NCBI RefSeq assembly: GCF_001456155.1
Contig: NZ_CP013293.1
Coordinates: 806,001 to 870,000, forward strand
Direction: 5' to 3'
Length of the DNA: 64,000 nucleotides
Source of the DNA: Chryseobacterium sp. IHB B 17019
GTDB lineage: Bacteria > Bacteroidota > Bacteroidia > Flavobacteriales > Weeksellaceae
The position numbers and the translations under genes are program-made. Below the pieces are notes generated by a model. The model was not told where the DNA came from, made no database searches, and worked only from the letters and a program-made list of their open reading frames with translations. Positions 10,003 through 17,979 of this stretch are shown here, in pieces (the stretch's first letter is position 1; each line of letters begins with the position of its first letter).

Positions 10003-10569
10003 ATGAAAAAAATATTTTTATTAGCAGTTTTAGCTGGTGGTTTAGCATTCGGACAAACAAAAAAAGTAGTAGCTTCTGACGTGCAGTGGTGGGGATACAA
10101 AATCGCAAAATCTGAATCAAGCTCTCACAACGGAACTGTAAAAGTAAAATCCGGTGATATGGTAATGAAAGGAAATCAATTAGTTGGAGGTTCTTTCGTT
10201 CTTGATATGACTTCTATCAACGCAACAGACCTTACAGGAGAATACCAGGGGAAACTAAACGGTCACCTTAAAAACGGAGATTTCTTCGAAGTTGAAAAAT
10301 TCCCGACAGCTACTTTCAAAATTACAGGAGTAAAGAAAAACAGCGATAAAATCTACAATTCTTTAGTAACCGGAAATCTGACGGTAAAAGGAAAAACAAA
10401 CCCTGTTACCTTCCCTGCAAAAATTTCTTACAGCAAAGGAGTAGTGAGCTTAGTTTCAAATAAATTCACGATTGACAGACAAAAATTCGACGTTGCTTAC
10501 AAATCTACCATGCAGGACGTTCTTGTGAAAGATGACTTTGATATGCTTGTAAAAGTAACAGCAAAATAA
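10003..10569 (+). CDS. YceI family protein (paralogue 1)
   Basis: The 188-aa product has a signal peptide (MKKIFLLAVLAGGLAFGQ) and a YceI lipocalin-like fold, which binds isoprenoids or other amphipathic lipids in family members. Visible family features are WWGYKIAKSESSSHNGTVKV, the GGSFVLDMTSINATDL strand pair, FFEVEKFPTATFKITGV, and GNLTVKGKTNPVTFPA. It probably acts in the periplasm or outside the cell. The gene has an FNR-like box and its own promoter, so response to oxygen or redox state is plausible. A diverged paralogue follows after a terminator. Confidence 0.9.
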   Translation: MKKIFLLAVLAGGLAFGQTKKVVASDVQWWGYKIAKSESSSHNGTVKVKSGDMVMKGNQLVGGSFVLDMTSINATDLTGEYQGKLNGHLKNGDFFEVEKFPTATFKITGVKKNSDKIYNSLVTGNLTVKGKTNPVTFPAKISYSKGVVSLVSNKFTIDRQKFDVAYKSTMQDVLVKDDFDMLVKVTAK

Positions 10570-10591
10570 TTTAATCAAAAAAAGATTGCTA

Positions 10592-10619
10592 AAAGTGTAG
10601 AAGTTCTACACTTTTTTTT
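10592..10619 (+). terminator. Intrinsic terminator
   Basis: AAAGTGTAGAA and TTCTACACTTT form an 11-bp stem with a very short loop, followed by Ts. It separates the two YceI genes. Confidence 0.88.
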
Positions 10620-10647
10620 ATTTTTGTTGAATTGTAAATAAAAAAGA

Positions 10648-11283
10648 ATGAAAAGATTACTATTGTTTGCTATGATGTGTGTAAGCATATCATTTGTTTT
10701 CGCACAAAAGAAAGGAGATAAAGTGGTAAAGGTAACGTCATCAGAAATCAGATGGTGGGGTTACAAGGTTGTAAAAACAGTTCCTACAACACATTCCGGA
10801 ACGGTAAAGCTGAAAAGCGGAAAATTTACTTTCGATAAAACAGTTTTGGTAGACGGTGAATTTGTGATCGACATGAAGTCTCTCATGGCCGGAGATGTTT
10901 CAAGCCAGGATGAAGATATGGTAAAACTAACAAATGACCTTAAAAGCACAAACTTTTTCGAGGTTAAGAAATTTCCTCTTGCGAAATTCCATTTGACGAA
11001 GATTATTCCTTTGGCAAACAGCGAGTTCAACTCTACGGTTTACGGAGATATTACGATAAAAGGAGTGAGAAAAACGATTACTTTCCCTGCAAACGTCTAT
11101 ATTACTCAGTTTACAGTAGTGATCGAGTCTGCTAAATTCTCATTGAACAGAAGAGATTTCAAAGTATTCTACCAATCTTCACTGAAAGATTATTTCATTA
11201 AAAACGAAATGGACATCCAGTTCAGAATTTCTACGGAAAAATTGGATAACGAAAACAGGACTCCTGTAAAGAAGAAAAAATAA
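10648..11283 (+). CDS. YceI family protein (paralogue 2)
   Basis: This 211-aa paralogue of the preceding gene keeps the same blocks: signal peptide MKRLLLFAMMCVSISFVFAQ, IRWWGYKVVKTVPTTHSGTV, DGEFVIDMKSLMAGDV, FFEVKKFPLAKFHLTKI and GDITIKGVRKTITFPA. It adds a basic C-terminal tail ending in PVKKKK that its paralogue lacks. Tandem duplication followed by divergence explains the arrangement. No FNR-like box is visible before it. Read-through past the terminator at 10592-10619 is possible. Confidence 0.88.
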   Translation: MKRLLLFAMMCVSISFVFAQKKGDKVVKVTSSEIRWWGYKVVKTVPTTHSGTVKLKSGKFTFDKTVLVDGEFVIDMKSLMAGDVSSQDEDMVKLTNDLKSTNFFEVKKFPLAKFHLTKIIPLANSEFNSTVYGDITIKGVRKTITFPANVYITQFTVVIESAKFSLNRRDFKVFYQSSLKDYFIKNEMDIQFRISTEKLDNENRTPVKKKK

Positions 11284-11307
11284 GGTTTTTGCCTTTCTGA
11301 TAAAATT

Positions 11308-11342
11308 AAAGAGTGATTTCGTAGGAGATCACTCTTTTTTTT
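11308..11342 (+). terminator. Intrinsic terminator
   Basis: GAGTGATTTC pairs with GAGATCACTC around GTAG (one mismatch), followed by eight or more Ts. Confidence 0.85.
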
Positions 11343-11541
11343 GATATCGTTTTAATTATATTTTATGATTTCTGTTTTATTTAATAAGTTGGTTCTGAGT
11401 TTAAATTAAAACTTTTCAACATTTCAAGGAATGTAACGTAAACAGCGATTAAATCGATTTAAATTAAAATATTTACTGCATATTTGTAGCACTTAATATT
11501 CATGAAGATGTGTCATTTGAATAACTAACAAATACGCATCT

Positions 11542-12309
11542 ATGACAAAAAAAATCATTATCATTGCTCTTACTTCATCAGTAGGAGTGTATTCTCAGGT
11601 GGGAATAAACACGACAAACCCAAAGGGAGTCCTGGATATTGTTTCCACAAATTCTACTATGGTAATCCCAAGATTGCCGAACCCCAATATTATTGCAGCT
11701 CCCGTAGAAGGTATGCTCGTTTATGACTCTACAAACAAAACCATCCGTTATTTTGACGGGGTCAACTGGAGCACCTTGATGTACAGTAAAGAACAAACAA
11801 AATCCAACGAGGGCGTTGTGAAAATCAGTGGCGGAGGCGGAACATTACCGACCTGGACAAATGTTCCTGCTAACACGACAAAACAGGTTATGTATTCTAC
11901 ACCTTTAAGTTATGCTTCTTCGCCTACGACGAGCTGGCCGGATAATTCGCCGCCTTCTGATGCGAAAATTTTTAAAAACAATCAGTTTATTGAAAATGCT
12001 GTGATGGGGCAGGTACATCAATGGAGGATTATTATCAATTATACCAAAGGTTCAAACGCTTCAAGCCAGGATATCAGGTTTATATTGAGGAATCCGTCCT
12101 CAGGATTCAGGTCAGAAGCAAGCGCCGTGATACCGTCCAACAAAACAAGCGGTGTTTTGGTGTATAATTTTACCACAATTGCTGATGGAGCAAGCCTTCC
12201 GCCGCCTTTAGGAACAGGAGGCGGATATATTATAGAGTGGGTATCTTCCGATCCTGTTGCTCTTTTATCTATTGATAGTGTCACCAGGATTTCTTCCCAG
12301 AAAAATTAA
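11542..12309 (+). CDS. Exported protein of the QVGINTTNPKGVLDI type
   Basis: The 255-aa product has a signal peptide (MTKKIIIIALTSSVGVYSQ) followed by VGINTTNPKGVLDI, a start seen in many flavobacterial surface proteins that resemble phage-tail-fibre/adhesin repeats. Then come MVIPRLPNPN, GMLVYDSTNKTIRYFDGVNWS and a beta-rich C-terminal half with GGGYIIEWVSSDP. There is no T9SS sorting domain. The function is unknown; a cell-surface or matrix role is inferred. It is monocistronic, with a hairpin and T run downstream. Confidence 0.75.
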   Translation: MTKKIIIIALTSSVGVYSQVGINTTNPKGVLDIVSTNSTMVIPRLPNPNIIAAPVEGMLVYDSTNKTIRYFDGVNWSTLMYSKEQTKSNEGVVKISGGGGTLPTWTNVPANTTKQVMYSTPLSYASSPTTSWPDNSPPSDAKIFKNNQFIENAVMGQVHQWRIIINYTKGSNASSQDIRFILRNPSSGFRSEASAVIPSNKTSGVLVYNFTTIADGASLPPPLGTGGGYIIEWVSSDPVALLSIDSVTRISSQKN

Positions 12310-12330
12310 AAAGACTATAATATTTGTTAA

Positions 12331-12359
12331 GGAAAAGCATCGTTTTGGTGCTTTTTCTT
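12331..12359 (+). terminator. Probable terminator
   Basis: GAAAAGCA pairs with TGCTTTTTC around a loop, followed by TTATTTT. It lies between the surface protein gene and the hydrolase gene. Confidence 0.6.
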
Positions 12360-12370
12360 ATTTTAGTACC

Positions 12371-13012
12371 ATGAAAATTTACGTAGTAAGCGGTCTTGGA
12401 GCAGATTTTAAAGTGCTGGAAAAATTACAGTTTCCGGAACATCATGAAGTTGTTTTTATAGATTGGCTCATTCCGCTTCAAAATGAAACTTTTTCCCAAT
12501 ATGTAGAAAGGATGGCCGAAAAAGTGGATGATTCGGAACCTTTTTATCTTTTAGGGTATTCCTTTGGAGGGATTATGGTTCAGGAAATTAATAAGCTCAA
12601 ACCGGCCCAGAAAGTAGTCATTATGGGAAGTATAAAATCCGATAAAGAAAAATCCAGGTTGATAAGAGTGGGTGAGGTCACCAAAATTCCAAAAATATTG
12701 CCTTTAAGGTTCTTTAATGATAAAACTACAAACGCCTATTCTGTAGTAAGGAAATTATTTGATCCCAAAAATCCTAAGCTTCTGCAATATTTCACCGTAA
12801 AAGATCCGTATTATCTGAAATGGTCCATTGAAAGGATCTCAGAATGGAGATTTGAAGAAAACCCGGAGGTTATTCAGATTTTAGGAGACAGGGATATTGT
12901 TTTTCCGGTAAAAAATTCAAAACCCAATTATATCATAAAAGGGGGTACACATCTTTTTCCTGCTACAAAATATAAAGAAGTGTCTAAAATTTTAGGGGAA
13001 ATATTTAATTAA
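12371..13012 (+). CDS. Alpha/beta hydrolase
   Basis: The 213-aa protein has the compact alpha/beta hydrolase order: SGLGADFKVLEKL near the N-terminus (oxyanion region), the nucleophile elbow GYSFGG (about residues 71-76) with Ser in place, a late acid in LGDRDIVFPV, and the His in GGTHLFPA. No signal peptide is present, so it is cytoplasmic. The substrate is unknown. The long frame starting at 12257 overlaps the previous gene, so the ATG at 12371 is used; it begins directly with the first strand, KIYVVSGLG. Confidence 0.82.
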   Translation: MKIYVVSGLGADFKVLEKLQFPEHHEVVFIDWLIPLQNETFSQYVERMAEKVDDSEPFYLLGYSFGGIMVQEINKLKPAQKVVIMGSIKSDKEKSRLIRVGEVTKIPKILPLRFFNDKTTNAYSVVRKLFDPKNPKLLQYFTVKDPYYLKWSIERISEWRFEENPEVIQILGDRDIVFPVKNSKPNYIIKGGTHLFPATKYKEVSKILGEIFN

Positions 13013-13119
13013 TTGTATTTAATTTTTATTTAGAAATAAAATTTTAGGGGGTGAAATAATAAAAATATGTTTTTTATAGAAAATTATATTTAATTTTGAT
13101 AGGGTTAAATATAATTTTT

Positions 13120-14466
13120 ATGACTGTAGGCTTAAAATGGATTGTCGCATTCTCCCTCATCGCCCTTATTGCTGTTGGCGGATTATTCTGGAGCCCCATT
13201 GTTGATTTTCCGAATACAGGAGAATTTTTATCTGAAGATAAAATTGTAGGTGCAGATGTGGCCTGGATTTTGGCTGCGGCGGGCTTAGTTCTTTTAATGA
13301 CTCCCGGTTTGTCATTTTTCTACGGAGGAATGGTGGGGAAGAAGAATGTAATTTCTACCATGCTGCAGAGTTTTATAGCATTAGGTGTCATTTCTATTTT
13401 GTGGGTTATTGTTGGTTTTTCTTTATCTTTTGGAGATTCTATAGGCTTTACGATTAATGGTGAGCATTACGGAATCATTGGTAATCCCCTGAGCTATCCG
13501 TTTTTTAGCCGTGTAAGCGTTTTGCCTCATAAAACAATGGCTCCTACAATTCCTTTTATTCTTTTTGCTCTGTTTCAGATGAAATTTGCCGTTATCACTC
13601 CCGCACTTATTACGGGATCTTTTGCGGAAAGGGTACGTTTTATCTCCTACCTTTTATTCATGGTGCTTTTCAGCATTTTTATTTATACGCCTCTTTGTCA
13701 TATGGTTTGGCATCCGGACGGACTTTTAAATAAATATTTCGGGGTTAAAGATTTTGCCGGCGGAACAGTCGTTCATATGAGCGCCGGTTTTGCAGCTCTC
13801 GCGGGAGCTATCATGTTGGGAAACAGGAAAAACCCTCACCATAAACCTTCAAATATTCCTTTTGTCTTATTGGGAACAGGAATGCTTTGGTTTGGATGGT
13901 TCGGATTCAATGCGGGTTCGGCTTTAAGTGCAAATGCAACGGCAGCCACAGCATTTGGTACAACGACTATTGCTTCTGCTTCTGCCATGATGACGTGGAT
14001 ATTTTTCGACAGGATTAATAGAAGGAAAATTTCGGCTTTGGGAGCCTGCATCGGGGCAGTAGTAGGATTAGTGGCCATTACTCCGGGATGTGGCTTTGTT
14101 TCGGTCTCGGAGAGCCTTTTTATCGGATTTATTTCTGCGATCGTTTCTAATGTAATGCTCAACTGGAAAGCACTGCAAAAGATCGACGATACCCTTGATG
14201 TTTTCGCCTGTCACGGCGTTGGCGGAATTATGGGAATGATTCTGACGGCTATTTTTGCCCACGGTGAAAATTCAAGCCTTCTTCACGGTGGCTGGGAAGT
14301 ATTCTCTCATCATATAATCGCCTTGGTTCTTGTTTCTTTTTTTGCATTCTTTGGTTCATTATTTTTATATAAAATCACGAATAGCATTATTACATTAAGA
14401 GTTTCAGAAGAATCAGAAAATATGGGTTTAGACCTTTCCCAGCATGAGGAAAAGGTAGATTGGTAA
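13120..14466 (+). CDS. amt: Ammonium transporter (Amt/Rh)
   Basis: The 448-aa protein has about 11 membrane helices and imports ammonium. It shows the family signature FAGGTVVHMSAGFAALAGA with the first pore His, and ACHGVGGIMGMILTAIF with the second. LMTPGLSFFYGGMVGKKN and FGWFGFNAGSALSANATA are also typical. The ATG at 13120 is chosen over an upstream TTG. There is no glnK/PII gene next to it, unlike in many bacteria. It stands alone between an alpha/beta hydrolase gene and a convergent hypothetical gene. Confidence 0.92.
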   Translation: MTVGLKWIVAFSLIALIAVGGLFWSPIVDFPNTGEFLSEDKIVGADVAWILAAAGLVLLMTPGLSFFYGGMVGKKNVISTMLQSFIALGVISILWVIVGFSLSFGDSIGFTINGEHYGIIGNPLSYPFFSRVSVLPHKTMAPTIPFILFALFQMKFAVITPALITGSFAERVRFISYLLFMVLFSIFIYTPLCHMVWHPDGLLNKYFGVKDFAGGTVVHMSAGFAALAGAIMLGNRKNPHHKPSNIPFVLLGTGMLWFGWFGFNAGSALSANATAATAFGTTTIASASAMMTWIFFDRINRRKISALGACIGAVVGLVAITPGCGFVSVSESLFIGFISAIVSNVMLNWKALQKIDDTLDVFACHGVGGIMGMILTAIFAHGENSSLLHGGWEVFSHHIIALVLVSFFAFFGSLFLYKITNSIITLRVSEESENMGLDLSQHEEKVDW

Positions 14467-14484
14467 ATATTTTTTACTGCAATT

Positions 14485-14988
14485 TCAGATCTCTTTAGGA
14501 GTGGAAATATATTTTTTAATTAAAGTATTCAACCATTTTATTGGGTTTAAGCTATTTTCTTTTGCACGATATTCAGGTTTTTTTTCAGGATCATCAAGTT
14601 GCTTAAGAAGAGAAATTAAATGCTTTTCGAAATTAGTTTTCATAAAAACAGACATAGGCAAGTCTCTACTTACGGATTCTGTATTGTTATTTTTAGACAG
14701 CTTGATATAAACATAGATTTTCTTACCTTTATAGTAGGACTGTACAGATAATTTGTATTCTTTTTCCTCGAGGGTAATGATTTTTAGTTGATAATAATCT
14801 GTCCCGGGTAGGGAATCCGGATACTTTTCACAGCAGAAAAGACCTGAGCTTCTCATTTCTATCTGTAAGAGGTAGCTTGCAAGTTTTGATTTCACAGTAA
14901 CGAACGGATCTTCGGAAGACTTCCGTAGTAGTGCTTCTTTTTCTTTTTTCTCAGTATTCTTTACGAGATCAATGTACTTGTTAATCAT
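14485..14988 (-). CDS. Hypothetical protein
   Basis: From the ATG at 14988 the product is 167 aa (MINKYIDLVKNTEKKEKEAL...). A GTG at 15069 would add 27 residues; I prefer the ATG because the extension does not look conserved, but I cannot exclude it. The protein is Lys-rich and soluble, with a FCCEKYP pair of cysteines, an LQIEMRSSGLFCCEK strand, and amphipathic helices near the C-terminus (NFEKHLISLLKQL). I do not recognise the family. It is convergent with amt, with only 18 bp between stop codons. Confidence 0.65.
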   Translation of the reverse strand: MINKYIDLVKNTEKKEKEALLRKSSEDPFVTVKSKLASYLLQIEMRSSGLFCCEKYPDSLPGTDYYQLKIITLEEKEYKLSVQSYYKGKKIYVYIKLSKNNNTESVSRDLPMSVFMKTNFEKHLISLLKQLDDPEKKPEYRAKENSLNPIKWLNTLIKKYISTPKEI

Positions 14989-15239
14989 GCTTAAGTTTTT
15001 ATTTGTGTATTTTAAGTAGGGAACTTTTACTTTGTTACTCTCAGATTTAACTAAATTCAAAAATATCACTGGATGTTGATAAATCTAATACTGCATTAAT
15101 ACTTAAATTTTTAATGATTTGATTATCATGAATTATTTTTTAATTTCAAGTATTATTGAAGTGGTACTATTTTATTACTGCACATTAAAATTTACGGTGA
15201 ACAACCTGCATATTGATGATTTTTATTTGATTTATAGCG

Positions 15240-15247
15240 TATCTTTG
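15240..15247 (+). promoter_or_regulatory. -7 box TATCTTTG for sdaA
   Basis: TATCTTTG is a perfect TAnnTTTG box 27 bp before the sdaA ATG, predicting a start point near 15254 and a short leader. Confidence 0.6.
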
Positions 15248-15273
15248 TAGTTGGAAAATGATGAATTATTCAT

Positions 15274-16692
15274 ATGGAATCAATATCGGTTTTTGAGATT
15301 ATTAAAGTAGGAATAGGCCCGTCTAGCTCACACACGATGGGGCCTTGGAATGCAGCCTCTGCATTTATCAGAATTATAAAAAGAGAAAGATCAATCGCTG
15401 AGGTGAAGGAAGTTTTTCTCGAATTTTTTGGCTCTCTGGCTAAAACCGGAATCGGCCACGGAACCGATATTGCGGGGATGTTGGGACTAAATGGTGAAGA
15501 TTTTAAAATTATTGATACTACAAAAATTGATGAAAAAATAGAAAAAATCAAAAGTACTCAGATCCTTAATCTTGGAGGTGAGAAAGAGATTCCATTTATT
15601 TACGGGCATCATTTGATTCTGAATATGCAGAAATCCCTTGATTTTCACCCGAATGGAATGATTTTCAAAGCTGTTTTTGAAGATGGCACCGAGCTTGTTC
15701 AGGATTTTTATTCTGTAGGCGGAGGATTTATTGCAAGTCAGGAAAAAAACTCTATACAAAAACAATGTGTCCGTACATTATATCCTTGTCATAAAGCTTC
15801 CGATATTGCAAAATACTGCGAAAAATTAGGATTAAATAAAGTTTCAGATTTAATTTTAATTAATGAAGAAAGCTGGAGATCCCAAGAAGAAACCAGAAAG
15901 GAAGCACTTTACATCTGGCAGCAGATCAAAGAATGCATTTATAAAGGAGTCAATAAAGAAGGAATTCTTCCCGGCGGATTGAACGTTACCCGAAGAGCAG
16001 CCGGAATTAACAGAAAATTACTGGGCGATAAAATCTATAAAAATAAAGATGAATGGTTCCAGCAGGTTGTTGATGCCGAGGAAAATTTCACTAATATCAA
16101 TAAATGGATTTCCTGTTTTGCACTGGCCGTAAACGAGGAAAATGCAAGCTTCGGAAGAATTATAACGGCGCCCACCAATGGTGCGAGTGGGGTTATTCCT
16201 GCGGTTTTGATGTATTCTCAGGCTTTTACGGATCGTATCAGCGATGATGATATTGTGAGATTTATTCTGGTGGCTGGCGAGATCGGAACTTTATTCAAAA
16301 AAAATGCTACCATTTCAGCTGCAATGGGTGGATGTCAGGCGGAAGTAGGGGTTTCATCAGCAATGGCTGCAGCAGGTCTTACGGAAATTCTTGGCGGTAG
16401 TGTTGGTCAGGTTTTAATGGCCGCTGAAATCGCTATGGAACACCATTTGGGCCTTACCTGTGACCCGATCAAAGGCTTGGTTCAGATTCCTTGTATCGAA
16501 AGAAATACGATGGGCGCCATAAAAGCAATTACTGCAGCAAATATTGCTTTGGAAAGTGATCCTACAAAAGCAAAAGTAAGCTTAGATCAGGTAATCCAAA
16601 CGATGTGGGAAACTGCACTTTCAATGAGCGACCGATTCAAAGAAACCTCCGAAGGCGGATTAGCGATTGCAGTGAACGTACCAGAATGTTAA
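15274..16692 (+). CDS. sdaA: L-serine ammonia-lyase (iron-sulfur type)
   Basis: The enzyme deaminates L-serine to pyruvate with a 4Fe-4S cluster. The 472-aa single chain fuses the beta domain (GIGPSSSHTMGPWNAA near residue 12) and the alpha domain. The alpha domain has CFALAVNEENASFGRIITAPTNG, PAVLMY, KKNATISAAMGGCQAEVG and LGLTCDPIKGLVQIPCIERN, which supplies the cluster cysteines. A promoter box lies just upstream. It is monocistronic and convergent with tyrA. Confidence 0.93.
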   Translation: MESISVFEIIKVGIGPSSSHTMGPWNAASAFIRIIKRERSIAEVKEVFLEFFGSLAKTGIGHGTDIAGMLGLNGEDFKIIDTTKIDEKIEKIKSTQILNLGGEKEIPFIYGHHLILNMQKSLDFHPNGMIFKAVFEDGTELVQDFYSVGGGFIASQEKNSIQKQCVRTLYPCHKASDIAKYCEKLGLNKVSDLILINEESWRSQEETRKEALYIWQQIKECIYKGVNKEGILPGGLNVTRRAAGINRKLLGDKIYKNKDEWFQQVVDAEENFTNINKWISCFALAVNEENASFGRIITAPTNGASGVIPAVLMYSQAFTDRISDDDIVRFILVAGEIGTLFKKNATISAAMGGCQAEVGVSSAMAAAGLTEILGGSVGQVLMAAEIAMEHHLGLTCDPIKGLVQIPCIERNTMGAIKAITAANIALESDPTKAKVSLDQVIQTMWETALSMSDRFKETSEGGLAIAVNVPEC

Positions 16693-16759
16693 TAATAATT
16701 AATTGGTAATGAGTAATTTATATTACACCTAATTATGACCAAAAACGACCTAGGAAACT

Positions 16760-16948
16760 GAAGCGTTAAGAAAATTAAAAATTAATCCGTTAAAAAATTC
16801 CCACTGTTTGAAGCGCGACTAGAATTTGAATCGAAGAACATATCTAGTTATCGCGCAAGTTTTGGGGATTTTAGGATTAAATTTTAATTTTTAGTGAAAG
16901 TTTCCAGTCTTGAACTTTTGTTTCTTTTGTTTCAAGACAAAAGAAATT
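16760..16948. repeat. Non-coding element with two inverted repeats, likely interspersed
   Basis: This spacer holds a hairpin, GCGCGACTAGA against TCTAGTTATCGCGC (about 16813-16857), and a second one, GTCTTGAA against TTCAAGAC (about 16910-16937), within a CTTTTGTTTCTTTTGTTTCAAG-like tract. Phrases of this kind recur in flavobacterial spacers to my knowledge, but only one copy is in the window. It may also terminate tyrA. Confidence 0.4.
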
Positions 16949-17796
16949 TATTTCTTGTCAAGAATCCCCCGTATCTTATTAGCATTCAAAATCAATTCTT
17001 CTAAATACTCAAAATTCTCTTTTTCCAAAGCAGCTTTGAATTTTTTGAGCTGAAAAATATGTTCATTCAAAACATCCAGAACGTTTTCTTTATTTTGTTT
17101 AAAAATAGGCACCCACATCTCAGGGTGAGATTTTGCCAGACGAACCGTACTCGAAAAACCGGAGCTCGCCAACTGAAAAATCGTTTCTTCTTCACGTTCC
17201 TTCTCCAAAACGGTGTTTGCCAGCGCGTAAGAAGTGATGTGAGAAATATGTGAAATATAGGCCGTATGTACGTCATGATCTTCGGCATTCATATAGATCA
17301 GGTGCATATCAAGGGCTTCTACGATTTTCTCAACAAGGTTCAATGCGTCTTTATCAGATTCTTCCTTATTGCAGATTACTCCTGCTTTTCCTGAGAAACT
17401 TTCTGAAACGGCAGATGCCGGACCGCTGTTTTCCGTTCCCCACATCGGGTGAAAAGCTACAAATCTTAATCTTTTCGGGTGGTTTTTTACCGCATTTACA
17501 ATTCCAGACTTTGTTGATCCTGCATCCATTACCGTTTGATTTTCCGAAATTAAATCCAAAACATTCGGCAGTAATTTTCTCGCAGCATCCACAGGAATTG
17601 CAAGAATTACCAGATCAGAATTTTTGATCCCATATTCCAGGTCTACTTTTGCATCAATTATTTTTAAATTTAATGCTTCGCTGAGGTGTTCATTATTATT
17701 GTCAATTCCGTAGATAAAATCAACGATACCTTTCTGTTTTAATTTTAAGGCAATTGAGCCTCCTATCAGTCCTACACCAATTATACTTATTTTCAT
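16948..17796 (-). CDS. tyrA: Prephenate dehydrogenase
   Basis: TyrA oxidatively decarboxylates prephenate to 4-hydroxyphenylpyruvate on the way to tyrosine. The 282-aa protein begins with an NAD-binding Rossmann motif (GVGLIGGSIALKL), then VILAIPVDAARKLLP, MDAGSTKSGIV, FVAFHPMWGTENSGP with the catalytic His region, and a helical dimerisation half (AYISHISHITSYALAN). No chorismate mutase or ACT domain is attached. It is preceded by a leader ORF and a terminator-like hairpin that together form a probable attenuator, so expression is likely tuned by translation of aromatic codons. Confidence 0.9.
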   Translation of the reverse strand: MKISIIGVGLIGGSIALKLKQKGIVDFIYGIDNNNEHLSEALNLKIIDAKVDLEYGIKNSDLVILAIPVDAARKLLPNVLDLISENQTVMDAGSTKSGIVNAVKNHPKRLRFVAFHPMWGTENSGPASAVSESFSGKAGVICNKEESDKDALNLVEKIVEALDMHLIYMNAEDHDVHTAYISHISHITSYALANTVLEKEREEETIFQLASSGFSSTVRLAKSHPEMWVPIFKQNKENVLDVLNEHIFQLKKFKAALEKENFEYLEELILNANKIRGILDKK

Positions 17797-17812
17797 CTTT
17801 TAATTTTAAAAT

Positions 17813-17836
17813 AAAAAACCCCGCCCAAGGACGAGG
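17813..17836 (-). terminator. Attenuator terminator in front of tyrA
   Basis: On the minus strand CCTCGTCC (17836-17829) pairs with GGGCGGGG (17826-17819), 7-8 bp including two G-T pairs, followed by TTTTTT (17818-17813). It lies 16 bp before the tyrA ATG and after the leader peptide, so it can only act as an attenuator for tyrA. Confidence 0.75.
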
Positions 17837-17850
17837 TTGTACTATGTATA

Positions 17851-17889
17851 TTAGAAATCCTTATCCCAAATCTGAGTTAAAAATTCCAT
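17851..17889 (-). CDS. Leader peptide of tyrA attenuator
   Basis: The 12-codon ORF encodes MEFLTQIWDKDF, with two Phe and one Trp. Its codons 8-10 contain GGATAAGG (17866-17859), which can pair with the 5' arm of the terminator, CCTCGTCC, at seven of eight positions. A ribosome stalled at Phe3/Leu4 would leave this segment free to form the antiterminator; one that finishes at the stop codon would cover it and let the terminator form. A -7 box lies about 33 bp upstream. Confidence 0.6.
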   Translation of the reverse strand: MEFLTQIWDKDF

Positions 17890-17921
17890 AATAATATGTT
17901 CTGTTATCTGTAATCACGAAG

Positions 17922-17929
17922 CGAAGATA
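17922..17929 (-). promoter_or_regulatory. -7 box TATCTTCG for tyrA leader
   Basis: TATCTTCG on the minus strand fits TAnnTTTG with one change. It would place the start point near 17915, about 26 nt before the leader peptide ATG. Confidence 0.55.
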
Positions 17930-17979
17930 GCGATTTTTTTTTAATGAAATTAAAAAAGCAAAATTCACCATTCCACATT

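Noticed and set aside
12257..12370. Longer N-terminus for the alpha/beta hydrolase
   Set aside because: The extension overlaps the preceding gene and its terminator and does not resemble the family.
15128..15250. 40-codon ORF upstream of sdaA (MNYFLISSIIEVVLFYYC...)
   Set aside because: It overlaps the sdaA promoter box and has AT-driven composition, so it is probably chance.
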